Shown here in pieces: positions 16,214 to 24,676 of a stretch of 46,130 nt of DNA. Position 1 is the first letter of the stretch, and each line of letters starts with the position of its first letter. Where the stretch lies: assembly GCA_018435125.1 (NCBI GenBank), contig JAHDNZ010000039.1:1-46130 (forward strand), in the 5' to 3' direction. Made by a program: the position numbers and the translations under genes. The notes under the pieces were generated by a model. That model made no database searches and was not told the DNA's origin. It worked only from the letters and a program-made list of their open reading frames with translations. Source of the stretch: Bacillota bacterium. Lineage in GTDB: Bacteria; Bacillota; DTU065.

Positions 16214-16723
16214 AGCTTTTTTGATTTTATACAAAAAAGTATTTCTAATTGTCTCGCAAAGGAAACTGTATATGGCAGTACAAATCAAGGTAGCTATAAT
16301 AGTAATCAACCAAATTAAAAGCGAAGACCTAGTATCGGTGTTATATTTTTGCAACCAAAATAGAATTCCTGTACCAAATGAAATAGCGATTATGGCATTA
16401 GCATAGCTATAGGCTAATTCGATATTAAGTATTTTCAACGTAGCACTGCCAACCGCTTCTCGCACCAAATTTAGTATTCCTGAGACTAAGGTAAGAATAA
16501 TAAACTTAAACACTAGATCAGCTATTAGCTCACTGTTTTTTACCTTAGGAATCATTCCCAAAGATCCCCAAATAAACTCTCTATAAGCATAGGCTCCTAA
16601 GAGATATATTAAAAATATTGCTGCAAATAATAAAGCTACTATAGCTCCTGTAGCAAATGATAACCACAGTTTTTTGAGCAGAGGATATTCCAACCATTTC
16701 TCCTTAATATCAACCCGAGACAT
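16193..16723 (-). CDS. Four-helix membrane protein of unknown function
   Basis: About 176 residues from ATG 16723, chosen because GGGGGTGG stands six bases ahead. An in-frame upstream ATG at 16756 lacks a ribosome site. Four hydrophobic segments can be seen: FATGAIVALLFAAIFLIYLL, LVFKFIILTLVSGILNLV, YANAIIAISFGTGILFWL and LLIWLITIIATLICTAIYSF. A basic C-terminus (KIKKAKRVKNL) fits a cytoplasmic end. No family is recognised. It is co-directional with all genes between 13508 and 21343. Confidence 0.65.
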   Translation of the reverse strand: MSRVDIKEKWLEYPLLKKLWLSFATGAIVALLFAAIFLIYLLGAYAYREFIWGSLGMIPKVKNSELIADLVFKFIILTLVSGILNLVREAVGSATLKILNIELAYSYANAIIAISFGTGILFWLQKYNTDTRSSLLIWLITIIATLICTAIYSFLCETIRNTFLYKIKKAKRVKNL

Positions 16724-16911
16724 AGCCTTCCACCCCCGGTTGCCTTTCCCTAACACATTTTTAGTTAAAATTTACTCTGGTAAATGTCTCTGTTAATATT
16801 TCTCGTCATCTATTTTATTTCCTCTTATTTGGTCTTGAATAATCTATAATAGTCTACTCCTATTCAATCTTATTAACAAAAATAATCTTCCAAACACTGA
16901 AAGGCTTTTAG

Positions 16912-17733
16912 TTAATATGAAAAGAGGCTGAGTTCGGTAATCTTAGCAGCTAGGAAACTAGACATTATTCCAAAACCACCATCATAAACAGCACCCTCAC
17001 TCAAATCCTGGGCTTCCATGATTTTTTTATAACCATTGTCGCTGGTAGCTCTAAAATAGATAACTATTTTTTCTTCCTTGGCAAAGATTACAGTCTCATA
17101 CTCAACACCTGCTTTAGCTCCCGGTGCAATAAACATTTCTTTGGGTTCAAGGATATTAAACTGTTTATCCCAGTTACCTTCAAATCTTGTAAAATAGCTT
17201 AAGGCACCAGAGATACCGGGAAAACTAAGGCAATAGCTATGAAAGCCTGGCTCGGTCAAACGGAAAAAGAAACGTAGGTAGTTGTAAAGTTTAGCCTTAT
17301 CCAAACTAAATTTAGCCCGAAATACAAAATTAGCAAAACTATCATCATAAAAAAGCTGCGTCTCATAGCCTTCTTTGACCAGAATCTCGTTTTTGTTAAT
17401 TTCCCAAATATCTTCCCCTTGAATTGTAAAATCATCCTTGTTATAAGGAGCTCCAAAATAGAGTTTGTTCTTAAATTTCATCTGCTCATCAATTGGCAAT
17501 TCAGCACTTAATGCTAACCAGTTTACAGTCGCTACCTTTTTGTCTTGAGGGACATCTAAGACTACAACACCATTGGCATCGGCTTCAAATACATTATTAG
17601 CGATTTGAACTTTAGCAAATGGTGCTCTATTGCCGTCTGGAAGTAATATCTGAGCAGTAAGAGTCGTAGCTTGAAGGTTAACAGCCACCAACACCAAAAC
17701 CATAACCACGAAAAATCCCAATCTCTTTGTCAT
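16912..17733 (-). CDS. Secreted two-domain beta-sandwich protein
   Basis: A 273-residue exported protein. Signal peptide: MTKRLGFFVVMVLVLVAVN, cleavage near LQA. Residues about 25-75 look like a carboxypeptidase-regulatory-type beta-sandwich (TAQILLPDGNRAPFAKVQI, DANGVVVLDVP). Residues about 110-273 look like a LamG/DUF1080 concanavalin-type domain (FANFVFRAKFSLDKAK, LRFFFRLTEPGFHSYCLSF, ALSYFTRFEGNWD, GAVYDGGFGIMSS). The second domain parallels the N-terminal domain of the DUF4855 protein, with LR-x-FR, Y-C-L and a Gly-x-Trp-Asp in the same order. It probably binds glycan at the surface. The start is ATG with GGAGGAGAG upstream. Confidence 0.75.
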   Translation of the reverse strand: MTKRLGFFVVMVLVLVAVNLQATTLTAQILLPDGNRAPFAKVQIANNVFEADANGVVVLDVPQDKKVATVNWLALSAELPIDEQMKFKNKLYFGAPYNKDDFTIQGEDIWEINKNEILVKEGYETQLFYDDSFANFVFRAKFSLDKAKLYNYLRFFFRLTEPGFHSYCLSFPGISGALSYFTRFEGNWDKQFNILEPKEMFIAPGAKAGVEYETVIFAKEEKIVIYFRATSDNGYKKIMEAQDLSEGAVYDGGFGIMSSFLAAKITELSLFSY

Positions 17734-17755
17734 CCTGTCTCTCCTCCTTTTTTGG

Positions 17756-17824
17756 GTAAACGCTTAACTATTATCATACTTTCTATTCTCTTTTTCTAAA
17801 CCATTTCCTTCTATGCCATTTCCT
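17756..17824 (-). promoter_or_regulatory. Candidate promoter region with cre-like site and tandem repeat
   Basis: Upstream of the gene at 16912-17733 lie a -10-like TATGAT (opposite 17774-17779) and a cre-like core TAAGCGTTTAC (opposite 17756-17766). The core fits the CcpA consensus in the middle but not at its ends. Two tandem 15-mers occur at 17795-17809 and 17810-17824, differing at two positions. The placement of the repressor-like core just downstream of the -10 box would fit catabolite repression. Confidence 0.3.
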
Positions 17825-17848
17825 GCCAAATGACCTGATGAGAAAAAG

Positions 17849-18625
17849 TTATGGCAAAAGCAAATTTCCCTCAATAGCGGAGCAGATAGTTTTTATAGGA
17901 GCTCTTGCAAAAACAGAGACATTCCCTTTAATCTCTTTTATCTCAGCCAAACCACCTTGTTGGGCCGAGATAGTTACATCACCTACAATATTTTCCATTT
18001 TTAAATCTAAAAGAGTATCACTATCTATAACTACAAACCCTGCAACATTTTTTACTACCATTGTTCCACCAAGATCACTAATCCAAATATCACCCAATAT
18101 GTCTTTTAGTACTAAGTTACCTCCGTTATCACGTATTCTAACCATCCCGTTAACAGCCAAAAGGGTGGTTTGATTTCCATAGGTTTTAATATCCAAGCCA
18201 GCTATTTGAGAAACAAAAACATCTTTTTCTGCTTGGCAGATAACTAAAGCCATATGTTCTGGCATTTCGATATTGATCTCTAGGCCGTTAGCATTTTGTT
18301 CTAGCAAAGACCAGTCAATCTCAAGCCATAGTTCATCACTTAAAATTTCATAGACTATCTCTAGGTTAGCTATGCCTTTAGGAGATCTAGTAAGCAGTTT
18401 TACGATAACAGTCTCTAAGTCGTTTTTTCCTTTTATCGTAAGTGGAAGTTTTATAGTATTGATTCTCAAGGTGATGCAATCCTTACTTTGAATCTCTTTT
18501 TGAATTATTGTTTGTAACTGATTGTCTGTGGGATTAACTTTAGCATCTACTGGACTTTCTTCAGCTATAGTAGTTATTGTAGTTAATAATACAACTACAA
18601 TAAATATCCATCTTACTTTTTTCAT
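17849..18625 (-). CDS. Secreted DUF4097/GIN-like beta-solenoid protein
   Basis: A 258-residue protein with an N-terminal signal peptide (MKKVRWIFIVVVLLTTITTI, cleavage near AEE). The C-terminal half, about 120-258, consists of short repeating strands with Val, Ile and Gly at turns (MVRIRDNGGNLVLKDILGDI, GTMVVKNVAGFVVIDSD, MENIVGDVTISAQQGGLAEI). This is the pattern of DUF4097 and putative adhesin-head proteins that fold as a right-handed beta-helix. No membrane or wall anchor follows, so the protein is presumably released or held by partners. It starts 34 bases behind the radical SAM gene, so it probably shares its transcript. Function unknown. Confidence 0.7.
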   Translation of the reverse strand: MKKVRWIFIVVVLLTTITTIAEESPVDAKVNPTDNQLQTIIQKEIQSKDCITLRINTIKLPLTIKGKNDLETVIVKLLTRSPKGIANLEIVYEILSDELWLEIDWSLLEQNANGLEINIEMPEHMALVICQAEKDVFVSQIAGLDIKTYGNQTTLLAVNGMVRIRDNGGNLVLKDILGDIWISDLGGTMVVKNVAGFVVIDSDTLLDLKMENIVGDVTISAQQGGLAEIKEIKGNVSVFARAPIKTICSAIEGNLLLP

Positions 18626-18659
18626 TTCTTTGTGTAACCTCCAAATTAAGCCCTAGCTT

Positions 18660-19919
18660 TTACAAAACTGCTCGCTCTTCATATTCAAGGGGACAAGAAC
18701 CGCCACAGGCCATAAGATGAGTACAACCTTGGCAGGTTTTATCTAGCCATTTCCTCTCACGTAAATACATTGCTAAAGGATGATTCCAAGCATCCTTTAA
18801 CGAATCGGTTTTTATATTACCTAAGCCGTCAAAATAAGATTGACAAGGAATAATTCTTCCGTCTGGTTCAATAGCCAAAACTGTTTGCGCTGCTGCACAG
18901 CGTTTTGTTCCAAAGCCTTCCTGTAAAGGGTCGAAAGCTAGATAGCAAGTTGGTGTAAACCAAATTAACTCAGCCCTAGAAATGGCACAGCTTTTCTTAG
19001 CATGATTTAGAATTAGTTTCAATCTTGAAGCTGGGAGACCTTCTTTGTTTTTACCTCTTTGAGAACGAATCAGGCCATTTAAGCCTATCCTACTTACACC
19101 AAGCTGAAGTAAAAAATCTAAAGTATCAGTTATCTCTTTTTCATTAAGACTTGTCATGGTAGTGTTAGTAGTTACTCTAAGACTTGATGCCAGCGCATTT
19201 TTTAGGCCGGCTAGAGTTTGCTCAAACGCACCTTCTATACCGACTATTCTATCATGAACCTCTTTGAGATGAGACTCAATTGTTATCTGTACATAATCCA
19301 AGCCGGATTCCACTAGTTTTGTCACTTTCTCGGAGGTTAAAAGCCTGCCATTTGTAATCAGACCGGTAATCATTCCTAGTCCTTTAGCGTATTGTATTAG
19401 TTCAAGTAAATCAGCCCTAAGCAAAGACTCCCCCCCGGTAAAAGCCACCTGAGGCACTCCAAACTGCCATAATTTGTCAAGAGCATTTTGCCATTCTAAG
19501 GTAGTAAGTTCCTCGGTTTTATGACTCCCACCTGCATAGCAATGAAAGCAGTCGTTATTGCAAATATAAGTCAAAGCTAAATCCACCCTTAGGGGAGCTT
19601 GAAAACATCTCTCTCCTACTTGGATGTTTATACCCGAACCTGCACAACAGCCTTTAGCAGCTGTGACTAAACTCCTCTTAAGCTTTAACCAGTCTTTTTT
19701 TGCTTTTATGGGATTAACTCCATATCTTAACATCGACCAGACGGTTTTGCTATCATTTGCACCGCTTTTTAAAAATAAAGCTACATAGCGATAACCGGCT
19801 TTATTTAATTCTATTACCTTACTTCCATTAATAATAAGAACTCCTCCGTCGCTTTCACGGCGGAGGTGCCAATTGTCACCTTCAACTTCATAAAAAACCA
19901 AACTGTTATTTCTATTCAT
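18660..19919 (-). CDS. Radical SAM/SPASM enzyme with PqqD-like N-terminal domain
   Basis: An iron-sulfur enzyme of the peptide- and protein-modifying radical SAM/SPASM class. Residues below are numbered from the upstream in-frame ATG (19928). About 10-90 form a PqqD-like winged domain of the kind that recognises RiPP leader peptides (GVLIINGSKVIELNKAGYRY, then a helical segment). The SAM cluster motif is C123-x3-C127-x2-C130 (YICNNDCFHCYAGG), with the SAM-binding strand FTGGESLL at 163-170. The C-terminal SPASM region has the expected cysteines (KRCAAAQ, IIPCQSYFDGLGNI, CQGCTHLMACGGSCPLEYEE) for auxiliary clusters. The preferred start is ATG 19919, one base overlapping the upstream stop (TGATG) with GGGGGA eight bases ahead, so translation is coupled to the Cys-Ala-tailed membrane protein. 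That protein is its likely substrate. The enzyme class is firm; the substrate is inferred. Confidence 0.93.
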   Translation of the reverse strand: MNRNNSLVFYEVEGDNWHLRRESDGGVLIINGSKVIELNKAGYRYVALFLKSGANDSKTVWSMLRYGVNPIKAKKDWLKLKRSLVTAAKGCCAGSGINIQVGERCFQAPLRVDLALTYICNNDCFHCYAGGSHKTEELTTLEWQNALDKLWQFGVPQVAFTGGESLLRADLLELIQYAKGLGMITGLITNGRLLTSEKVTKLVESGLDYVQITIESHLKEVHDRIVGIEGAFEQTLAGLKNALASSLRVTTNTTMTSLNEKEITDTLDFLLQLGVSRIGLNGLIRSQRGKNKEGLPASRLKLILNHAKKSCAISRAELIWFTPTCYLAFDPLQEGFGTKRCAAAQTVLAIEPDGRIIPCQSYFDGLGNIKTDSLKDAWNHPLAMYLRERKWLDKTCQGCTHLMACGGSCPLEYEERAVL

Positions 19920-21343
19920 CAAGTGCATCCCCCACTACTGGCACAGGCACAGGCACAGGCGCAAGCACAACTACTTCCACCAGTTTTGCCTCCTCCGGCA
20001 GCTGTGGTAAAAGTGTTGTTAAAAGTGGCCTGTCTTTGTTTTTCCTGGTTAGAATTGAGAAAACTCAGATAAAACAATGGTAGATAACCATGCAGATATC
20101 CCGGTTCATAACTTACATCGGTTATTGGTTTATCTGGTATCTTGCGATCTAAATAATCGTTAAGAACCTGCCACCTGATGGCATCTTTTTGTTCTGCTAG
20201 TTCAGGACTTTTTAATAAAGTAGTGTAATAAGCTTTTGTCTGGGCTCCACAATAACCACCCAGGAGTTCCTTTAACTTTTGCACCATTTTTTGATATAGT
20301 TCAGGCCATTTTTCTTCTTTCAATTCCACATTTTCATCAATGCCATCTATAAAAAGCTCTTCGTACCAGGTAACTCGTTCTAATGAAGGTACTTTAACTA
20401 ACTTATTTTCACTGGTCATTTTAACAATCTTTTTGTCCATAAGACCCATAAGGATAAGCTTGATAAGCAGATCCCCAGGCACATTAAAAAACAAAGCTGC
20501 TTCTACGGGATCAAAAGTTGTACAGGCCTCTTTGCCGGTTATATAGGCTGCTGGAGTCATGTACCTGGCTTGTTTATAAGACCAGGTAATTATTAGAGCC
20601 AAAATAAGGATAACTCCGCCTACAACCATAGCTATTATACCTTTTTGAGTGGTACTAAGCCAGTTTTTTTGCGGTTTAAAGCTTTCATTAAAATAACCTC
20701 TGGGCAATTGTAACGCATGAGCTAGTTTGGTATTTTTAGCTACGTTGTGATATTTAAAAACCGCCACCGACATATTATTATACCGTTGTATAGAATCTGG
20801 TTCACCCTTAAGGTAACCGATTTTATATGGATCGAGCTTGGGAGCAAATCTAAACTCAAGTGTTAATTCTTTCACTTGACTCTTTTCCCACCAGGCTGGA
20901 ATATAAGAAAGTGAAACTTTTTGGTCTTTCAATTCTTTATCCGGTTGCTGTTTATCAAACCAGTAGATCAAATCTGGTATCTCCGCATAAAAATGGATCA
21001 CTAGATTTTCGCCAGGAAGAATAGCTGGAAAATCCTTGAAAATAACTTGTTGAATGTCATCTCCTTTTTTTACCTTAAAGTCCAAAGAAGAATAAACACC
21101 GTCTTTGAGATACTTAGCATAAGTTACAGTTGTCCCCTTAGTTGGCAAACCAACCCAGATCTCAGTACCATTTTCAGTAGATTCTGGCAATACCTTAAAA
21201 GAAAACTCTTTATCAAGTAGGATCTTACCTTGAGTGCTTACCTCTAATATTTCGTTTTGCCATTCTATTTCATAGTAAAAAGAGGCTAAGGCAGTTGTGA
21301 CAAAAAACAAAAAAACAACTGCGGCAAGTAATGGTTTTTTCAT
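19919..21343 (-). CDS. DUF2207-like membrane protein with C-terminal (Cys-Ala)5 tail
   Basis: A 474-residue protein. Signal peptide: MKKPLLAAVVFLFFVTTALA. An extracellular beta-sandwich (about 22-215), a single membrane helix (236-254, AMVVGGVILILALIITW) and a cytoplasmic region follow. The cytoplasmic part begins with the DUF2207-like helical segment FDPVEAALFFNVPGDLLIK, then GLMDKKIVKM. After a flexible stretch and the Gly-rich linker GGGKTGG, the protein ends SSCACACACACASSGGCT, with cysteines at 459, 461, 463, 465, 467 and 473. By this topology the tail is cytoplasmic, within reach of the radical SAM enzyme encoded next in a one-base overlap. The tail could be a crosslinked or metal-binding element. 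The DUF2207 assignment is by architecture and weak motif match. The start is ATG after GGGGAGGG. Confidence 0.85.
   Translation of the reverse strand: MKKPLLAAVVFLFFVTTALASFYYEIEWQNEILEVSTQGKILLDKEFSFKVLPESTENGTEIWVGLPTKGTTVTYAKYLKDGVYSSLDFKVKKGDDIQQVIFKDFPAILPGENLVIHFYAEIPDLIYWFDKQQPDKELKDQKVSLSYIPAWWEKSQVKELTLEFRFAPKLDPYKIGYLKGEPDSIQRYNNMSVAVFKYHNVAKNTKLAHALQLPRGYFNESFKPQKNWLSTTQKGIIAMVVGGVILILALIITWSYKQARYMTPAAYITGKEACTTFDPVEAALFFNVPGDLLIKLILMGLMDKKIVKMTSENKLVKVPSLERVTWYEELFIDGIDENVELKEEKWPELYQKMVQKLKELLGGYCGAQTKAYYTTLLKSPELAEQKDAIRWQVLNDYLDRKIPDKPITDVSYEPGYLHGYLPLFYLSFLNSNQEKQRQATFNNTFTTAAGGGKTGGSSCACACACACASSGGCT
19940..19969 (-). repeat. Five Cys-Ala codon pairs encoding the protein tail
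   Basis: Thirty bases encode five consecutive Cys-Ala pairs. The codons vary (TGT/TGC, GCT/GCC), with three identical TGTGCC units in the middle. A 6-bp unit like this can expand or contract by slippage without losing the frame, so tail length may vary among strains. Confidence 0.85.
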
Positions 21344-21437
21344 GTGATTACCCTCCCCTTTGGGTATTCTAATGTTTCTTTTTTCTACTCTGATTTAAGA
21401 CCACTAACAGAATCTCATTTGGTTTTAACCTTTTTTA

Positions 21438-22439
21438 TTAGTTGAGACAGACTTTAGCGGCATACGCTCCTGTAGCTGCCGCAGTTTGAAAAAATTCGCT
21501 CTCCTCGCTATAACTACGCCCCATGGTACTAAGAGACAAAGCAGCGTAGTCAAGGCAAGGGTATTTTTCGATCACAATCCTATGAGGCTCTAAATCGATT
21601 GTAAGCCACTTAGAGTTGGTAAAGACTACTTCTGCCAAACCAAGCGCAATCCTTTTTAATGAAGTTATAGTATGGTGAGACAATCCCCAATGCCTCTTTC
21701 TTTTGTCTGAGGTCATAATACGGGGAATAACTATGGCTCTTCCTCCTAGGGAGTTTACCGCATTAATGCCTGTGCCAACTTCCAGAGCAGTTGTTCCCCA
21801 AAGACTATTGGTCCCGACAATTCCCGGCCCCATACCCATAATAATAATATCACATTCTTGTGAGGCTAACGCTAAAGCACTATAGATATTTACAGCTTCT
21901 TTTTCTCCGCCAAAAGAATGTCCAGCTGTATATGTTAAAAAGTCATGGCCACTTTTTTGCAACTTCAAAACTGCTAAACTATAATCAATTGGCAAGGCCC
22001 CTCCATCAGTCATTATATAGCCTATTTTGAGGCTTGGATTAACTGACCACACTCCAAAAGCAGCCGGTACCAACATACTATGTAGTTCAGCCAAGATAAC
22101 AGGATTATGGATAGTTAGTGGTAGCTCACTAATTTCTTCCTCTGCTAAAACTTTTAACTGTAGCGGGGTATACCTTAGTTTAATTATATGACCTTGTCCT
22201 TTAAGTTCAAGCGGGAGATTATCTAAATTAACAACAACAAAATCAAAGCCTCCGCTTCCAAGACCTAAATCTACTGCCGTAGTATTAATGACTACTTCCT
22301 GACCGACTTCAACTTCACCCAAAAGCCTGGAGTAATAAAGAGCCTCTCGCTGACCTTTGTCTGTATCTACCTTTAGTTTAGTAACTAACCCTCTTTGTAG
22401 AATCTTGGCTACTTTTGCTTTCTGCAAACCTATCTCCAT
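21438..22439 (-). CDS. DUF3866 family protein
   Basis: A 333-residue conserved Gram-positive protein of unknown function. The family hallmarks are present: an N-terminal beta domain (GQREALYYSRLLGEVEVGQE), the linking motif LGLGSGGFDFVVVNL, and an alpha/beta C-terminal domain with GYIMTDGGALPIDYS, ECDIIIMGMGPGIVGTNS, GGRAIVIPRIM and SKWLTIDLEPHRI. No signal peptide or membrane helix is visible. The start is ATG, about seven bases behind GGGGGGAG. It starts about 30 bases beyond the terminator of pnp, so transcription depends on read-through or on a promoter I cannot identify. Confidence 0.88.
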   Translation of the reverse strand: MEIGLQKAKVAKILQRGLVTKLKVDTDKGQREALYYSRLLGEVEVGQEVVINTTAVDLGLGSGGFDFVVVNLDNLPLELKGQGHIIKLRYTPLQLKVLAEEEISELPLTIHNPVILAELHSMLVPAAFGVWSVNPSLKIGYIMTDGGALPIDYSLAVLKLQKSGHDFLTYTAGHSFGGEKEAVNIYSALALASQECDIIIMGMGPGIVGTNSLWGTTALEVGTGINAVNSLGGRAIVIPRIMTSDKRKRHWGLSHHTITSLKRIALGLAEVVFTNSKWLTIDLEPHRIVIEKYPCLDYAALSLSTMGRSYSEESEFFQTAAATGAYAAKVCLN

Positions 22440-22469
22440 AGAAAAACTCCCCCCGCTTTTAGTGTTTAC

Positions 22470-22500
22470 AAAAAAAAGGGGGGAGAGTTATCTCGCCCCT
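22470..22500 (-). terminator. Terminator behind pnp
   Basis: On the minus strand AGGGGCGAGA, loop TAAC and TCTCCCCCCT form a stem with one internal mismatch (22477-22500). Eight T follow (opposite 22470-22477). It sits directly behind the pnp stop. Confidence 0.8.
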
Positions 22501-22505
22501 GGAAC

Positions 22506-24623
22506 TTATTGCTTATTATTTTCGTCCGCAGGTGCTAATAAAGCTTTTCGTGAGAGATTTATTCTACCCTGCTGGTCAATTTCAACTACTTTAACCATAA
22601 TGCTATCTCCTACCTGCACTACATCCTCAACATTAGCTACACGCTCGTTAGCAAGTTTTGATATATGCACCAGGCCTTCTTTACCGGGTAAAATCTCTAC
22701 AAAAGCACCAAACTTAGCGATTTTGGTAACTACGCCATCATAAATCTCACCGACTTGAACTTCCTTGGTAAGATCGTTGATTCTTTTGACTGCTTTATCG
22801 GCTGCCACCATATCGACAGAAGCAATATATACGGTACCATCATCTTGAATATCAATCTCAACTCCGGTATCGGCAATAATGGAACGTATTGTTTTACCAC
22901 CTGGTCCAATAACGTCGCGAATCTTCTCCGGATCGATTTGCATGGTAACCATTCTTGGTGCATAAGGAGACAGTTCAGCTCTAGGTTCAGCAATAACTTC
23001 AGCCATTTTTCGGAGAATAAATTCACGTGCTTCTTTGGCTTGTTTTAAGGCCTGGCTAAGAATCTCTTTATTGACACCAGTTACTTTGATATCCATTTGC
23101 AGTGCAGTAATACCATCGTTGGTTCCGGCAACCTTAAAGTCCATATCACCAAAGTGATCTTCCAAACCCTGAATATCGGTCAAAATGGTAAAGTTCTTTT
23201 CTCCTTTAACTAGGCCCATGGCAATACCAGCAACTGGTTTTTTGATAGGTACGCCCGCATCCATCAACGCCAATGTGCTGCCACAGATACTAGCCTGAGA
23301 TGACGAACCATTTGATTCCAAAACCTCAGAAACTACACGGATAGTATAGGGGAACTCTTCTTCTTTAGGTATTACAGGTAGTAGTGCTCTTTCAGCTAGA
23401 GCGCCATGGCCAATCTCTCTGCGGCCAGGTGTTCTCATAGGTCTAACCTCTCCCACAGAAAACCCGGGGAAATTGTAATGGTGGATATAACGTTTTTTAT
23501 CCTCCTCGGTTAAACCGTCTAATAACTGCACATCGTTTAAACAGCCTAAGGTACAGACGGAAAGAACCTGTGTCTGACCTCTATGAAACATGCCTGTCCC
23601 ATGAACCCTAGGAAGCACACCGACATCACATCTAATTGGTCTTATCTCTGTTAAACCACGTCCATCGGGACGAATCTTTTCTTCTGTGATCATACGACGA
23701 ACTTCGGATACTTCCAATTCATCGATTAGGCTTCTGACTTGCCCTTCACGATTTAGATAATCTTCTTCACCTAAAATCTCGACCAGCTTTTCAGACAGTT
23801 CTTTTTTTACATTCTCGACTGCTTCTTGTCTGGCTAGTTTTTCGGTTGTACGCAAAGCCTGACTCATTTTGGCCAATCCCTGTTCAAAAACGAGTTTCTT
23901 TAAGTCTTTATCTGTTTGTGCTAAAACTACTTCCCGCTTTGGTTTGCCTATCTCCTCCCAGATAGCTTTTTGCCACTCAGTAATATTTTTAATTTCCTGA
24001 TGAGCAAATAAGATAGCCTCCAAAGCTGTTTCTTCACTTACTTCATTAGCACCGGCTTCAACCATGGTAATTGCTTCGGCTGTACCTGAGACCATGATAT
24101 TTAGTTGGCTTTTTTCCTGCTCTAAAACGCTTGGATTTAGGATAAATTTACCATCTATAAGACCTACTCTAACACCTGCTAAAGGAAGGTCAAAAGGAAT
24201 ATCAGAGACCAGAAGTGCCAGTGAAGCCCCGATAGTAGCTGCAATCTCAGGTGCAAAGTCGGTGTCTACTGAAAGGACGGTAGCAACAATCTGGACATCA
24301 TTCCGAAAACCTTCCGGAAATAGGGGTCTTAGTGGTCTATCGATTAAACGTGCATTTAAGATGGCAACTTCAGTGGGTTTACCTTCCCTACGTCCCCAAG
24401 AACCAGGAATCTTACCAACAGCATACATTTTTTCCTCATAATCTACTAGTAAAGGAAAAAAGTCTATGCCTTCACGTGGTTCTTTGGACATACATGCGGT
24501 AACTAAAACTACTGTATCACCATAATGCATCAGTACTGCTCCATTAGCTTGAGCAGCATAATTACCAAACTCAGCAGTTAGAGTTTGGCCTCCAAGCTCA
24601 AATGAATAGGTTTTTCGCTCCAT
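22506..24623 (-). CDS. pnp: Polynucleotide phosphorylase (PNPase)
   Basis: A 705-residue exoribonuclease that degrades RNA 3'-5' with phosphate to yield nucleoside diphosphates, part of the RNA-decay machinery. Domain order is complete: first RNase PH-like domain (about 1-230, [14 protein letters not shown]), helical linker, second RNase PH domain (about 310-550, [40 protein letters not shown] with the catalytic acidic residues), KH domain ([19 protein letters not shown]) and S1 domain ([20 protein letters not shown]). The length is normal. It follows rpsO, separated by a terminator hairpin, as in many bacteria. The start is ATG with GGAGG seven bases ahead. Confidence 0.98.
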   Translation of the reverse strand: MERKTYSFELGGQTLTAEFGNYAAQANGAVLMHYGDTVVLVTACMSKEPREGIDFFPLLVDYEEKMYAVGKIPGSWGRREGKPTEVAILNARLIDRPLRPLFPEGFRNDVQIVATVLSVDTDFAPEIAATIGASLALLVSDIPFDLPLAGVRVGLIDGKFILNPSVLEQEKSQLNIMVSGTAEAITMVEAGANEVSEETALEAILFAHQEIKNITEWQKAIWEEIGKPKREVVLAQTDKDLKKLVFEQGLAKMSQALRTTEKLARQEAVENVKKELSEKLVEILGEEDYLNREGQVRSLIDELEVSEVRRMITEEKIRPDGRGLTEIRPIRCDVGVLPRVHGTGMFHRGQTQVLSVCTLGCLNDVQLLDGLTEEDKKRYIHHYNFPGFSVGEVRPMRTPGRREIGHGALAERALLPVIPKEEEFPYTIRVVSEVLESNGSSSQASICGSTLALMDAGVPIKKPVAGIAMGLVKGEKNFTILTDIQGLEDHFGDMDFKVAGTNDGITALQMDIKVTGVNKEILSQALKQAKEAREFILRKMAEVIAEPRAELSPYAPRMVTMQIDPEKIRDVIGPGGKTIRSIIADTGVEIDIQDDGTVYIASVDMVAADKAVKRINDLTKEVQVGEIYDGVVTKIAKFGAFVEILPGKEGLVHISKLANERVANVEDVVQVGDSIMVKVVEIDQQGRINLSRKALLAPADENNKQ

Positions 24624-24645
24624 TAATTTCCCTCCTGTGTCTGCT

Positions 24646-24674
24646 AAAAAGGGAGCGGCCTCCCGCTCCCTTTT
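24646..24674 (-). terminator. Hairpin terminator between rpsO and pnp
   Basis: AAAAGGGAGCGG (24647-24658) pairs perfectly with CCGCTCCCTTTT (24663-24674) around a 4-base loop. On the minus strand five T follow. Such hairpins between rpsO and pnp set the ratio of the two products and are cleavage sites in other bacteria. Confidence 0.85.
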
Positions 24675-24676
24675 TT

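Noticed and set aside
23050-24441. Plus-strand frames across pnp, including 125 residues at 24064-24441
   Set aside because: Antisense shadows of the highly conserved pnp gene.
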